Notes: a model not told the origin generated them from the letters alone. A DNA stretch of 38,615 bases from Nitrospinota bacterium (GCA_016200345.1 JACQEX010000003.1:1-38615); one strand, 5' to 3'; positions 7,042 to 16,134 are shown, counted from the stretch's first letter. Translations and numbers: made by a program.

Positions 7042-7647
7042 TTGGGGGTTGCCATTAAAGAAAAAATAGCCATCGCAAACGACCACGCGGGCCTTCAACT
7101 TAAAGAAACAGTGAAGGAACTTCTCCGGCACAAGGGGTACGAGGTGGACGACCTCGGAACCAACACCGCCGCGTCGGTGGACTACCCGGACTTCGGCCAG
7201 CTGGTGGCCCAGCGTATAACCTCCGGCGCAAACAAAAGGGCCGTCCTGATATGTGGAACCGGCATAGGCATGAGCATAACCGCCAACCGCTTTCCCGGCG
7301 TGCGCGCCGCGCTTTGCAACGACAGCTACACCGCGCGTATGAGCAGACTGCACAACGACTCCAACGTGCTGGTAATCGGCGGCAGGGTCGTCGGGCCGGC
7401 GCTTGCCGAGGAAATCGTCTCCGTCTGGCTGGACGCCGCCTTCGAAGGGGGGCGACACGCCAGACGACTGGACAAGATTGACAAGGACAGGGTGGAGACA
7501 ATCGTCCACAGGGTCGTCGCAAGGTACCTCGACAAGCTCGAGGAGGTCGACCACGGGACGCTTGAAAAAATGGTTGAGGAGGCCGTTGACACGGTCATAT
7601 CCGAAAACGGAATGAAAGTTACCGACGATAAAAAGGGGGACAAGTGA
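7042..7647 (+). CDS. rpiB: Ribose-5-phosphate isomerase B with a C-terminal extension
   Basis: A 201-residue RpiB/LacAB-family isomerase that interconverts ribose 5-phosphate and ribulose 5-phosphate in the pentose phosphate route. Seen are IANDHAG (substrate loop), CGTGIGMS (catalytic Cys), [13 protein letters not shown] and [10 protein letters not shown]. The family is usually about 150 residues; here about 50 extra, mostly helical, charged residues follow ([21 protein letters not shown]...). The start is uncertain: there is no ATG. The TTG at 7042 has no ribosome site, while ATT at 7054 has GGGGG upstream. The 3' end overlaps glyA (GTGA), so it heads a five-gene operon rpiB-glyA-nrdR-siroheme synthase-hemX. 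Confidence 0.92.
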   Translation: MGVAIKEKIAIANDHAGLQLKETVKELLRHKGYEVDDLGTNTAASVDYPDFGQLVAQRITSGANKRAVLICGTGIGMSITANRFPGVRAALCNDSYTARMSRLHNDSNVLVIGGRVVGPALAEEIVSVWLDAAFEGGRHARRLDKIDKDRVETIVHRVVARYLDKLEEVDHGTLEKMVEEAVDTVISENGMKVTDDKKGDK

Positions 7648-8894
7648 CCACGCATCTTTCAAGAACCGATCCGGAGATATACAACGTAATCCGAAACGAG
7701 ACCGTCCGCCAGGCCTCCACGCTGGAGATGATCGCGTCGGAAAACTTCGTCTCCGAGGCGGTGCTGGAGGCGCAGGGTTCCGTGCTGACCAACAAGTACG
7801 CCGAGGGGTACCCCGGCAAGCGGTATTACGGCGGGTGCGAGTTTGTGGACGTCGCCGAATCGCTCGCCATCGAGCGGGCGAAAAAACTTTTCGGCGTGGA
7901 CCACGCGAACGTACAGCCGCATTCCGGCACCCAGGCCAACACCGCCGTACTCATGGCGGCGCTAAAGCCGGGCGACACTATTTTGGGGATGAACCTAAGC
8001 CACGGCGGGCACCTTTCCCACGGGCATCCGTTGAATATTTCCGGCAGGCTCTTCAAGGTGGCGGCCTACGGCGTGAACAAGGACACCGAACGGGTGGAGG
8101 CGGACGAGCTTTTAAAAATCGCGCGGGAGACGAACCCGAAATTAATAATCGCCGGCTGGTCGGCCTATCCGCGCGTTTTGGACTTTTCGGCGTTCCGCAA
8201 GGCGGCGGACGAGGTGGGCGCGATATTGATGACCGACATGGCGCACTTCGCGGGGCTGGTGGCGGCCGGCATACACCCCTCGCCAGTGCCGTACAGCGAT
8301 TTTGTGACAACAACCACGCACAAGACGCTTCGCGGGCCGCGGGGCGGCATGAGCATGTGCACCGCGAAATACGCGAAGGAGTTGGACACCGCGCTTTTCC
8401 CCGGAATACAGGGGGGGCCGCTTATGCACGTAATCGCGGCGAAGGCGGTTGCCTTTAAGGAGGCGTTGGAGCCGGAGTTTAAGGAGTACCAGGCGCAAAT
8501 CGTAAAAAATTGCCGCGCGTTGGCGGAGGAGCTTATCGGGCACGGGTTCCGCCTTGTTTCCGGCGGCACGGACGTGCACCTTCTTCTGCTGGATTTGCGC
8601 TCCAAAAAAATCACGGGCAAGACGGCGCAGGCCGCGCTGGAAAAGGCGGGGATAACAACGAACAAGAACACCATACCGTTCGACCCGGAGAAGCCGATGG
8701 TGACGAGCGGGATACGAATCGGCACCCCCGCGCTGACCACGCGCGGAATGAAGGAGGAGCAGATGAGGACTATCGGCAAATGGATTGCCGAGGTTCTAAA
8801 CAGCCCGGACAACGACACGGTGGCAAACGCCGTCCGCGCGAAGGCCGAGGAAATGTCCAAGGAATTTCCGCTCTACGCCTCCAGACTAAAATGA
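7644..8894 (+). CDS. glyA: Serine hydroxymethyltransferase
   Basis: A 416-residue PLP enzyme converting serine plus tetrahydrofolate to glycine plus methylene-tetrahydrofolate, the main C1 source for purines, thymidylate and methionine. Diagnostic segments are [47 protein letters not shown] (with the PLP-binding Lys) and [15 protein letters not shown]. The GTG start at 7644 overlaps the rpiB stop and has AAGGGGG just upstream. It overlaps nrdR at the other end by ATGA. Length and all catalytic regions are normal. It supplies the folate C1 branch that parallels the methanopterin-type genes at the right of the window. Confidence 0.97.
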   Translation: MTTHLSRTDPEIYNVIRNETVRQASTLEMIASENFVSEAVLEAQGSVLTNKYAEGYPGKRYYGGCEFVDVAESLAIERAKKLFGVDHANVQPHSGTQANTAVLMAALKPGDTILGMNLSHGGHLSHGHPLNISGRLFKVAAYGVNKDTERVEADELLKIARETNPKLIIAGWSAYPRVLDFSAFRKAADEVGAILMTDMAHFAGLVAAGIHPSPVPYSDFVTTTTHKTLRGPRGGMSMCTAKYAKELDTALFPGIQGGPLMHVIAAKAVAFKEALEPEFKEYQAQIVKNCRALAEELIGHGFRLVSGGTDVHLLLLDLRSKKITGKTAQAALEKAGITTNKNTIPFDPEKPMVTSGIRIGTPALTTRGMKEEQMRTIGKWIAEVLNSPDNDTVANAVRAKAEEMSKEFPLYASRLK

Positions 8895-9349
8895 AATGCC
8901 CCTCCTGCTCCAGCGTCGAGAACAAGGTGATTGACTCGCGCATCAGCAAGGAGGGGGACGTCATAAGGCGGCGGCGCGAGTGCCTCAACTGCCAGGAGCG
9001 CTTCACCACGCACGAACGGATAGAGGAAATCCTCCCGCTGATAATAAAAAAGGACGGGCGGCGCGAGGAGTTCAGCCGCGACAAAATCCGGCACGGGCTG
9101 GAGAAGGCCTTTGAAAAACTCGCGGTGTCGGCGGAGCAAAAAGAGACTCTGATAGACAACATCACCCGCTACCTTCGCGGGCTTGGCGAAAAGGAGATTC
9201 CGTCGTCCGTCATCGGGCAGGCGGTTATGGACGAGCTGAAAAACATAGACCAGGTGGCGTACGTCCGCTTTGCGTCGGTCTACCGCTCGTTCCGCGACGT
9301 AAGCGAGTTTATGGAAGAGCTCACGCGGCTTTTAAAGGAAAAAAAATAA
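8891..9349 (+). CDS. nrdR: Transcriptional repressor NrdR
   Basis: A 152-residue protein with the zinc ribbon MKCPSC...[15 protein letters not shown] followed by an ATP-cone (about residues 48-138, [16 protein letters not shown]...). NrdR senses ATP/dATP and represses ribonucleotide reductase genes by binding NrdR boxes. The true start is the ATG at 8891, overlapping the glyA stop; the ORF track begins far upstream in a shadow frame of glyA. The glyA-nrdR link is common in bacteria and ties dNTP control to C1 supply. Confidence 0.96.
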   Translation: MKCPSCSSVENKVIDSRISKEGDVIRRRRECLNCQERFTTHERIEEILPLIIKKDGRREEFSRDKIRHGLEKAFEKLAVSAEQKETLIDNITRYLRGLGEKEIPSSVIGQAVMDELKNIDQVAYVRFASVYRSFRDVSEFMEELTRLLKEKK

Positions 9350-9981
9350 TGCCGAAGTTTTACCCGGTGATGATGGACCTTCGCGGGCGGAAGTGCGTGG
9401 TGGTCGGCGGAGGGGAGGTTTCGGCGCGCAAGGCGGAGACGCTTTTGGAGTGCGGGGCCAAGGTGACGGTGGTGTCGCCTGAGCTTGAGACCTCGCTTGA
9501 ATACCTTGTCCGCAACGGAAAAATATCGCACGTTAAGGAAGAGTATCGAAAGGGGGCGCTTGACGGGGCGGCAATCGCCGTCGCGGCGACCGACCGCGAG
9601 GAGGTGAATCGCGCCGTGTACGCGGACGCGACGGCCGGGGGAATCCCCGTGAACGTGGTGGACGTGCCGGAGCTTTGCACCTTCATCGTGCCGTCCGTGG
9701 TGGAGCGGGGCGACCTTATAATAGCCATCTCCACCTCGGGCAAAAGCCCCGCGATGGCGAAGCGAATCCGCAAGGAGACGGAGGAGCGGTTCGGGCCGGA
9801 ATACGGAGCCATGCTGGAGCTGATGGGGGAGATACGGGCGTTGGTGCAAAAGCGCGTGCCGGAGTTGGAGAGGCGCATGGCCATTTTAAGCGAGATCGCG
9901 AACGGCGACCTTTTGGAGCGCATAAAGCGCGGCGAAAAACCGGGCGCGGAAGATGTGTTGCGGGGTAAAATCGAGCCATGA
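9349..9981 (+). CDS. Precorrin-2 dehydrogenase/sirohydrochlorin ferrochelatase (CysG N-terminal type)
   Basis: A 210-residue stand-alone siroheme synthase domain (Met8/CysG-N type). It opens with FYPVMMDLRGRKCVVVGGGEVSARKAETLL, a Rossmann NAD site, and has the family strands VVSPELE, AVAATDREEVNRAVYADA and the STSGKSPAMAKRIRKETEE motif. It oxidises precorrin-2 and may insert iron to make siroheme. The methyltransferase half of CysG is absent, as in many non-enteric bacteria. It begins inside the nrdR stop (TAATG) and its own stop overlaps the next gene by ATGA. Confidence 0.93.
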   Translation: MPKFYPVMMDLRGRKCVVVGGGEVSARKAETLLECGAKVTVVSPELETSLEYLVRNGKISHVKEEYRKGALDGAAIAVAATDREEVNRAVYADATAGGIPVNVVDVPELCTFIVPSVVERGDLIIAISTSGKSPAMAKRIRKETEERFGPEYGAMLELMGEIRALVQKRVPELERRMAILSEIANGDLLERIKRGEKPGAEDVLRGKIEP

Positions 9982-10760
9982 AGACGCTGATGGTTCTCGT
10001 GCTTTTTTTCTATTTTTTGGCGATGCTGAAATTTTTTCTCCACCTCGCCCTGCAAAGAAGGTTCTTCCACGTTATGGCGGTGATTCTTTCCGCCGTCGGG
10101 TTTGTTTTGCACACCGGCCTGCTTTACGCAATCTCGGCCAAAACCGGGCACGGCCCGTACTCCAGCCCGCAGGAGTACACCTCCTTCTTCGCGTGGACGA
10201 CCACGGGCCTGATGCTTGTGTTCATACTGTTTTTTCGCGCCGCGACAATCGGGGCGTTCGTCGCGCCGGTGGCGTTTTTGCTCAGCGCGTTTTCCACGCT
10301 GACGTCGGACTCGAGCGCGGGCGGGCAGGAGATTCGGGAGTTCTGGCTGACGATGCACCAGACGCTTTCGTTTCTCGCGCTGAGCTCGTTCGTGATTGTT
10401 TTCGCCGCGTCTGCCATGTATTTAATCCAGGAGCGACAGTTGAAGCTTAGAAACATCGGCGCGTTGTTCAAACGAATGCCGGACTTGGACACGCTCGACC
10501 TCATCCTGCACCGCGCGCTCTTGTTCGGCTTTCCTCTGATAACCGTCGGCGTTGCGTCCGGGATTATCTGGACCTATTCGAGGTTCGGCACGCTGTTCGG
10601 ACAGCATCCGATACGGGTCGTGCCGATTCTATTCGTGTGGGCCGTGTACGGAACGCTTATGGTCGGCAGGCTTGTCGGCTGGAGGGGGCACAAGATAGCG
10701 GTCATGGGCGCCGCGGGGTTCGGGCTTGCGTGCCTGAGCCTGGGCTTACACCTACTCTAG
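9978..10760 (+). CDS. HemX/CcsA-type cytochrome c assembly membrane protein
   Basis: A 260-residue protein with about eight hydrophobic helices. It matches the CcsA/HemX group: the N-terminal [17 protein letters not shown] region, the [17 protein letters not shown] segment, the [17 protein letters not shown] histidine helix and [11 protein letters not shown], a loose version of the WAxxxWG haem-handling motif. Two conserved His (MHQT and ILHRAL) could bind haem. Next to a siroheme synthase it is best read as the HemX subtype, thought to support tetrapyrrole synthesis, rather than dedicated cytochrome c maturation. The usual following hemA and hemC are absent; the operon ends here against a convergent merR. 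Confidence 0.85.
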   Translation: MKTLMVLVLFFYFLAMLKFFLHLALQRRFFHVMAVILSAVGFVLHTGLLYAISAKTGHGPYSSPQEYTSFFAWTTTGLMLVFILFFRAATIGAFVAPVAFLLSAFSTLTSDSSAGGQEIREFWLTMHQTLSFLALSSFVIVFAASAMYLIQERQLKLRNIGALFKRMPDLDTLDLILHRALLFGFPLITVGVASGIIWTYSRFGTLFGQHPIRVVPILFVWAVYGTLMVGRLVGWRGHKIAVMGAAGFGLACLSLGLHLL

Positions 10761-11131
10761 ACCTCGAGGATTGCGAGAATTTCCTTAAGCCCCTTTTTTG
10801 TATGGCGCAGTGTCTCGATTAGCGCGTCCCTTCCGTCGGCCACGCCCTTTCTTTTTTGAAGGCGTTTTTTCGCCCCGGAGATTGAAAAGCCCTCCTCGTA
10901 AAGCAGGGACTTGATTTCCAAAATATTCTCGATGTCCTGGCGCGAGTACTGTCTGCGGCCCGACTGGCTTTTGCGCGGCCTTAGCTCGTCGAACTCGGTC
11001 TCCCAATATCGCAGGACGTGCGCCTCCACGCCGGCGATGGAGACGGCGTCGGAGATTTTGTAAAACATTTTGTCCGGGATGTGCGGCGCGTCCGCGGAAC
11101 CGGTTCCCCCGTCCACGCCCGGCATCAGCAT
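10757..11131 (-). CDS. MerR-family transcriptional regulator
   Basis: A 124-residue protein from the ATG at 11131; starts at 11182 (TTG) and 11068 are also possible. The winged HTH is clear: [49 protein letters not shown], followed by a C-terminal coiled-coil with no metal-binding cysteines. This matches small MerR proteins of the kind often near ihfA or heat-shock genes, though none is adjacent. Its stop codon shares bases with the stop of the convergent hemX-like gene (CTAG, 10757-10760). The first 30 residues ([21 protein letters not shown]) are low-complexity. It starts downstream of, and probably co-transcribed with, the SPOR gene. Confidence 0.88.
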   Translation of the reverse strand: MLMPGVDGGTGSADAPHIPDKMFYKISDAVSIAGVEAHVLRYWETEFDELRPRKSQSGRRQYSRQDIENILEIKSLLYEEGFSISGAKKRLQKRKGVADGRDALIETLRHTKKGLKEILAILEV

Positions 11132-11159
11132 CTGGCGGGCGCCTCGCTCGCCGGAAATT

Positions 11160-11885
11160 TTATTTTTCAATCGCGCCCTCAAAACCCTTGTTTCTCCACT
11201 CCGTCATTTTATACTGCGCCATGGCCTGATTATCAAGCGGAAGCGACACGACCTCGAAAATTTCTTTGGGGCCGTCCTGCTCCTCCACCTGCGCGTGCAG
11301 GCCGGAGGCTATCGCCATCCTGGCCGCGGCCATGGCTCCCTGCTTGGCCCAAACCGGCCCTACCACCAGAAACTCCTGCGTCAGCTTGGCATTCAACGGC
11401 GTCTTGCCCCGCGCAAGCTCCGCCTCCAATTTTGCGACCGCGTCCTTTTCGGAGACGGGCCATATTTTAACCGTGTAGGAGCGCACCGGCTTTTGCGCCG
11501 CCTTAACGTCGGCGAAGATGTCGTGTTTTTGCAGGGTCTCCGCCATCGCGTCCGCCTCTTCCCGGCTCGTAAACAGGCCGAAACGAACCACGATTGCGGA
11601 CGACTCCGAGCTGTTGGCGGATTGTTGCTGGGTTCCACCGAAGGCGGTGGCGGCGGAACCGGCCCTTTCAGAAACGGCGTCCAAGGTGTTGCGCACCACT
11701 ACGATTTGCGGCGAGACGCTAGGGACGTACTGCGTTTGATAAACTAAAACCCCTGCAACCGCCGAGGCAAGAAGCAGGACGAGCGAAATGGAAAAAATCG
11801 GTGGTTTTGGTTTCTCCAACGACGGGCGAAAACGGATTCCCGTCCCCTCGTAAAGAAGGTTGAACTGCCTTCGACTTTTCTCCAT
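11160..11885 (-). CDS. SPOR-domain inner-membrane protein
   Basis: A 241-residue protein from the ATG at 11885 (a TTG at 11900 is possible). A cytoplasmic stretch of about 30 residues is followed by one transmembrane helix ([20 protein letters not shown]) and a periplasmic part containing a SPOR-like repeat ([34 protein letters not shown]...[22 protein letters not shown]). SPOR domains bind denuded peptidoglycan glycan strands at division sites. A second, weaker copy of the pattern ([22 protein letters not shown]) may follow. The 3' end lies 28 nt from the merR start used here. Its division role is inferred from the domain only. Confidence 0.75.
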   Translation of the reverse strand: MEKSRRQFNLLYEGTGIRFRPSLEKPKPPIFSISLVLLLASAVAGVLVYQTQYVPSVSPQIVVVRNTLDAVSERAGSAATAFGGTQQQSANSSESSAIVVRFGLFTSREEADAMAETLQKHDIFADVKAAQKPVRSYTVKIWPVSEKDAVAKLEAELARGKTPLNAKLTQEFLVVGPVWAKQGAMAAARMAIASGLHAQVEEQDGPKEIFEVVSLPLDNQAMAQYKMTEWRNKGFEGAIEK

Positions 11886-12019
11886 CGTGGCGGCGCTCAA
11901 AAGATTCCGCTGAAATTGCTTTTCATCACGGGGAATTATAACCTCCTTGCGCCGAACCTCAAAGGGAGAAGACGGAAGGGTGGCTACTGAGCTGGAATAT
12001 TTCGTGTATTTTTTTTGTC

Positions 12020-12040
12020 ATCCCGCACTTGATGCGGGAT
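12020..12040. repeat. REP-like palindrome ATCCCGCA-CTTGA-TGCGGGAT
   Basis: A perfect 8-bp stem with loop CTTGA, preceded by TGTC and followed by TCATTTCC. Two related palindromes lie at 27503 and 27557. The 187-nt gap 11901-12087 holds nothing else that I recognise. Confidence 0.7.
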
Positions 12041-12087
12041 TCATTTCCTTACACATCCTATGCGGCATGAAATACGATTTTGCTTTG

Positions 12088-12558
12088 TTATGCTCGCGCC
12101 GTCGTCGCCGCCTCCGCCGGCATGACGTGGGATTGAATCCAGTTGCCGATGAAATCCCGCACCTCGGACGCCGGGGGGGAATTGCCAAACTGCACCATAG
12201 AGACGTACGACATCACGGTGGACCTAAAATAATCGTGCTCCCTCTTGTGCTCCTCCGCGCCTTGGGCATCCTTCATCACCTTTTCCTCCCACGCAAGCTC
12301 GGATTTTGTGTAATCCAAAAGCGCGGTGATCGCCTCAAACGGGGCGTTTGCGGATTCCGTCCGCAAGTCCGCGTCCCGATTGAGAAGTTCCACAATGTCA
12401 AAAAGCTTCTGCTCCCTTGGGATAAAATAATCCGATTTCACGCTTAAACTACTCGCCAACATTTCAAAATCCTCCATAAATAGTTTTTGACGCATATCAA
12501 TACCACCCTTGGTAAAAGCAATGGTCGTGCCAAGCCGCAACTCTATGTTTTTACTCAT
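12088..12558 (-). CDS. Hemerythrin-like protein with incomplete metal site
   Basis: A 156-residue protein from the ATG at 12558, chosen because GAGGA lies 5 nt upstream. The helical pattern follows bacteriohemerythrin: IPREQKLFDIVELLN (helix A), YTKSELAWEEKVM (helix B), EEHKREHDYF (helix C) and WIQSHVMPAE (helix D). The ligands H104, H108 and H144 and the bridging Glu (E91 or E92) are present. The helix-A His is absent (EQKLF where the family has EQHKKLF), the helix-B His is replaced by E87, and the final Asp is Glu (E149). Canonical members bind O2 at a di-iron centre; here one iron site should be lost. It may be a mono-iron sensor, another metal protein or a structural relative. An N-terminal extension of about 40 residues is unusual. 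Confidence 0.7.
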   Translation of the reverse strand: MSKNIELRLGTTIAFTKGGIDMRQKLFMEDFEMLASSLSVKSDYFIPREQKLFDIVELLNRDADLRTESANAPFEAITALLDYTKSELAWEEKVMKDAQGAEEHKREHDYFRSTVMSYVSMVQFGNSPPASEVRDFIGNWIQSHVMPAEAATTARA

Positions 12559-12664
12559 ATTGTCCTCGTGGCTGGCGGTAAAGATTTCCAGCACCCGTCA
12601 AAAACCACCACATTAAAAAAAAGAATTTCGTTCAACCGGCCTCGATTTGCATTATCTTGTACCC

Positions 12665-12889
12665 ATGCCGTTGAGTTTGGATTTTGGGCCGGGCTTCATG
12701 CTGTCGGTGGTGTTCGGCATTTTTGGCATGGGGTATTTTGCCTACGGGAAAAAACAGGGGCACGGGCCGGCGCTTGTGGCGGGGTTGGGCTTAATGCTCT
12801 TCCCTTATTTTGTTTCCGACGTTTTGGCGGTGGCGCTAATCGGCGTTGCGTTTATGGCGTTGCCGTTTGTGGCCCGCCGTTTTTTATAA
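12665..12889 (+). CDS. Small conserved-type membrane protein
   Basis: A 74-residue protein from the ATG at 12665, with two or three hydrophobic helices (FMLSVVFGIFGMGYFAYG, ALVAGLGLMLFPYFVSDVLAVALIGVAFMALPFVA). The GMGYFAYGKKQG loop and GLMLFPYFV segment resemble a widespread family of small uncharacterised membrane proteins. No ribosome-binding site is visible. It is divergent from the hemerythrin-like gene. No function can be assigned. Confidence 0.6.
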   Translation: MPLSLDFGPGFMLSVVFGIFGMGYFAYGKKQGHGPALVAGLGLMLFPYFVSDVLAVALIGVAFMALPFVARRFL

Positions 12890-12966
12890 AACCAGCCCAA
12901 GGGGGCGGCGTATTTCTTTGTTTATAAAGGGGTAAAGGGGCGTGTTGCATCTGCCGATAACCATAT

Positions 12967-14796
12967 ATGGGCAATGAGTCAAGAAAGGACATAAGGTACG
13001 GCCTAAAAAACGTGGCCATCAAGGGGGAGATAATCCTCTATCCCGATCCGTACGCAATCTCCGTCTCGTTCGATGACATCTCCACCAAGGGCGCGGGTCT
13101 GACGCTTGTTTCGGATCTTGACGAAAAGGCGGAGGAGGAGCTCATGCTTTTGGTAAACGCGTGGAAAAAAGGGATGCGCGTTCCAATCCAGTTTTCCCTG
13201 AACAACACAAAAATCCCGGCCCACATAGTGAGCAAAATTGGCCAGAATAAACTCGGCCTTTTAATATCGGACAACCTAAAGCTCGCCTCTCTCGCCGAAA
13301 GGGGAAAGCGGCTGTTCGAGAACATAATCAGCGGGGTGATAACCTCGGCGGTCGGCGGAGCCGGCTCGGCCCAGGCCGGATTTTTTTCCAAGAGTTCCCT
13401 CCCCCCGGAAATTGCGGATTTCATCCAAGCCGGAGTTTCGTCGGGCCTGGTTGAGCGGCTGATATTGGGCGAGCTAAAGGCCCGGCTCCCGGCGTTAAAC
13501 AACAAGGAGCCGGAGGAGGCCAGAAAAATTGATCGGCTGTTCGCTAAATATTTTCAGGACAACGGCGGGGAGGCTTCGGTCCTCGTCGGCCAGATGCTAT
13601 TTTTCATGGCAAAACAAAACCCCACCGTTCCGCTTGAGGAGGTTCTGCCAATCGCCGTGAACAAGCTTTTTTCGGAGGGGGCGGTTTTTGGGGACGTGCT
13701 AAAAAGGTTCGAGACCTTTATGGTGGGAAACTACATAAAAAAACTTTTGCCGCCGCTGTACAGGGATTTGCCGCCACGGCACCCCTTGGCGGAGTTGGTC
13801 AGGGCCAAGTTCGAGGCGTTTAACGGACGGACTTTTTTCCTGACCAAAATCGCGCCGAGCGTTTGCAATTACTACATCAAGGTGTTTTCGCCAAAGGACT
13901 CGGACGCGGCGACGCTAACAGAGACGATGGACGAAAAGCAGATTCGCAGAATTGTGCTCCCCTGGGTTCAAGGCGAGCTGAACGCGCTGGCCTCCAGCAA
14001 GGTGGCGGACGCGGCCAGAAAGATAAACGACGCCTTAAAACAGGCGATGTACGAGTACGCCCAGCGGGCAAAACTCAACAACCTCACGTTCGAGGAGGTG
14101 TCCGACATCTCGGACAACCGTCTGTCGAAGGAGCTTTCGGACATCTCGGACAGGTTCATGGCCGCGGTTTGCAGAAACATAGACCCCGGCATGAGGGTTC
14201 GGTTCGCGCAATACAAGGCTGAGACGGAGGACGAGAGAAGAGAGGCGCAGAACCAGAAGGAAAACGACGCGCGCATACAGGCGATGAGCCCGGCGGATCT
14301 TATGAAAAGGTACTGCTGGAACGTCATCGTCGAGTCCGGCGAGATAAACCAACTGCAACGCGAGGCGGCGAGAAGCTGGGTGCCGAAGGAGAATCTCGTT
14401 GACTACCTGGACCTGGGGGGCATAATCATAATTCCGCGTCCTGCCTACGAGGAGTTTTTGCGGAACAGCGCCGGGGCGGACCTCATCGGCGAGCGGATAG
14501 AGGACTTCTTCAAGGAGGTTGACCTTCTTAGGGAGTATCGAAACACCATCACCATGCCGAACGGAAAAGTGAAGAAGGACGCGCTCGGCGTCCATCTCGA
14601 CACCCTCCAGCCGAAGTGGGTGCGGGACCTTATTCTTGAGAAGGTTATTTTTGCCCCCGAGTGGAACAAGTACTACATTTTGGGGCGGTACAAATCATAT
14701 TTCTTAAAGGTCTTTCGCAAAAACTCGCAACAGATGATAAAAATCATCGAGGAGAACATGCTGTCCGCCGACTACGCAAAATCCGACTACATCTAA
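12967..14796 (+). CDS. Large protein with N-terminal PilZ-like domain
   Basis: A 609-residue soluble protein. The first 110 residues look like a PilZ domain: the basic SRKDIRYGL stretch (RxxxR-type) and DISTKGAGL (D-x-S-x-x-G) are the two c-di-GMP-binding motifs, and beta strands follow. The other 500 residues are mainly helical and charged with no recognised domain. Repeated SDISDNRLSKELSDISDRF suggests coiled-coil pairing. It may couple c-di-GMP to an unknown output. It has no signal peptide or transmembrane segment. The 3' end faces the convergent sensor gene, 12 nt apart. No ribosome site is evident; the ATG at 12967 is kept because the PilZ motif starts at residue 5. Confidence 0.6.
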   Translation: MGNESRKDIRYGLKNVAIKGEIILYPDPYAISVSFDDISTKGAGLTLVSDLDEKAEEELMLLVNAWKKGMRVPIQFSLNNTKIPAHIVSKIGQNKLGLLISDNLKLASLAERGKRLFENIISGVITSAVGGAGSAQAGFFSKSSLPPEIADFIQAGVSSGLVERLILGELKARLPALNNKEPEEARKIDRLFAKYFQDNGGEASVLVGQMLFFMAKQNPTVPLEEVLPIAVNKLFSEGAVFGDVLKRFETFMVGNYIKKLLPPLYRDLPPRHPLAELVRAKFEAFNGRTFFLTKIAPSVCNYYIKVFSPKDSDAATLTETMDEKQIRRIVLPWVQGELNALASSKVADAARKINDALKQAMYEYAQRAKLNNLTFEEVSDISDNRLSKELSDISDRFMAAVCRNIDPGMRVRFAQYKAETEDERREAQNQKENDARIQAMSPADLMKRYCWNVIVESGEINQLQREAARSWVPKENLVDYLDLGGIIIIPRPAYEEFLRNSAGADLIGERIEDFFKEVDLLREYRNTITMPNGKVKKDALGVHLDTLQPKWVRDLILEKVIFAPEWNKYYILGRYKSYFLKVFRKNSQQMIKIIEENMLSADYAKSDYI

Positions 14797-14808
14797 CCCC
14801 GCCGGGGC

Positions 14809-16134
14809 CTACTCCAAAAACCGCCGCACCTTGGGCAGAAAATCCGCCTTGTCGATTTTGTCCTTTGTTATAAAGTCGTTGGCGCCAAGCCTAAAAACCT
14901 CGTTGCGAATCTCGATGTCGTCGGAATTGGTGGAAGCAATCACCGGTATCCCCCTGGTGTCGGCGCCGGATTTGAGCCTTCTTATCAGCTCCAGCCCGTC
15001 CATTATCGGCATTTTCACGTCTGTCACTATCACGTGCGGCCTCGCGGAGGCGACCACTGTAAGCGCATCCTCGCCGTTTTCCGCCTCCATAAAGTCCGCG
15101 TTCAACTCCAGCAATATCTGCTTCAACAAAATTCTCGTGAAGCGGTCGTCGTCCACAAGCAGAATTCTCGGGCGGACAAACGGAAGTTTTAGGCTGAACA
15201 GACAACCCTTGCCCGGCGCCGTCTCAACCGTCAAATCCCCGCCGTGCATCTCCACCATTTCCTTGACGAGCGGAAGGCCGAACCCGGTGCCAATCTCCCC
15301 GGCGGTGCCGACAGTCGAGGTCTTCTTGTCGTAGTCGAAGACGTTCTTTAAAAGGCTCTGCCCAATTTCCCGCTCGTCGTTTTTTCGCTCGGTTATGTCC
15401 TCGGTGACTCCCATGAGCTTGACCACGGTCCCGCCCTCGTTTTTAATGGGAACAAAGCACGATTTGAAGCGACGCGGGTTTTCACCGCCGGAGTCAAACT
15501 CGAAGTTGCTTGCGACGCCATTAAACGCCGCCTCCATCAAGGCGGCTATCCTCGCGTTGTCCCCCTCGGAGACCGCCCCGAAATACGGCACGCCGACCAC
15601 GTCCTTTTCCTCCCTCAAGCAGAGCATGGCCAGCCCGGAATTGTTCATGGATAGCATTCGGCCGTCCATTCCAATTTCATGGATGCAAAAAGGGGACGAC
15701 CCGACAAGAAGCCGGTACCGAGTTTCGCTTTGTTTTAAGGCGTCGTGCGCCTCCTTTAGCTCGGCGGCGCTTGGAAGGGCGAGTAGCGTCGGGATAAGCG
15801 GCCATAGGACAAAGGCGGTGTAAACGGAGACCGAGGCGGTGGCCATCTTTGCCGCGACGTCGAGGTAATACAGCGGTTCCCATAAAATCACCGCGCCCAA
15901 CAGATGCGTCGTTCCGCAGAGCATGATAAACGCCGCAAACAGGGCGGTAAGCCTGCCGTACTCGAAATCCCTGCGCTTTCTTGCAAAATACAGCAAGGCG
16001 AACGGAATTGAAAAATAGGCGAGAAATATAAGGACGTCGGAGACCGCGCTAAACCACAAAAGCCATTTGTCCCAAAGCAGACAGACGCCGTGCGGCATGA
16101 ACGAACTTCCCGGAACAACCCCGCCAGTTTCCAC
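14809..16134 (-). CDS. ETR1-like ethylene-binding sensor with PAS, partial HATPase and receiver domain
   Basis: A 441-residue protein from a GTG at 16134. Residues 18-120 form a three-helix membrane domain resembling the plant ethylene receptor: VSDVLIFLAYFSIPFALLYF and FAAFIMLCGTTHLLG. Asp33, Cys73 and His77 keep the spacing of ETR1 Asp25, Cys65 and His69; Cys and His hold the copper cofactor there. A PAS domain (about 135-250, ending VTEDITERK) follows. The histidine-bearing DHp helix and the N-box of the kinase are missing: the text jumps to VFDYDKKTSTVGTAGEIGTGFGLPLVKEMV, the G2 end of a HATPase. A complete receiver domain closes it (VDDD, phospho-acceptor in VTDVKMP, Lys in FITKDK). It should not autophosphorylate. 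Ligand unproven. Confidence 0.8.
   Translation of the reverse strand: METGGVVPGSSFMPHGVCLLWDKWLLWFSAVSDVLIFLAYFSIPFALLYFARKRRDFEYGRLTALFAAFIMLCGTTHLLGAVILWEPLYYLDVAAKMATASVSVYTAFVLWPLIPTLLALPSAAELKEAHDALKQSETRYRLLVGSSPFCIHEIGMDGRMLSMNNSGLAMLCLREEKDVVGVPYFGAVSEGDNARIAALMEAAFNGVASNFEFDSGGENPRRFKSCFVPIKNEGGTVVKLMGVTEDITERKNDEREIGQSLLKNVFDYDKKTSTVGTAGEIGTGFGLPLVKEMVEMHGGDLTVETAPGKGCLFSLKLPFVRPRILLVDDDRFTRILLKQILLELNADFMEAENGEDALTVVASARPHVIVTDVKMPIMDGLELIRRLKSGADTRGIPVIASTNSDDIEIRNEVFRLGANDFITKDKIDKADFLPKVRRFLE

Noticed and set aside
8165-8860. 231-residue minus-strand ORF opposite glyA
   Set aside because: glyA is complete and overlapping; the minus frame is open because of codon bias only.
9360-10358. 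332-residue minus-strand ORF
   Set aside because: It lies opposite two well-supported genes (siroheme synthase and HemX-like) and has a Pro/Arg/Ser-rich shadow composition.
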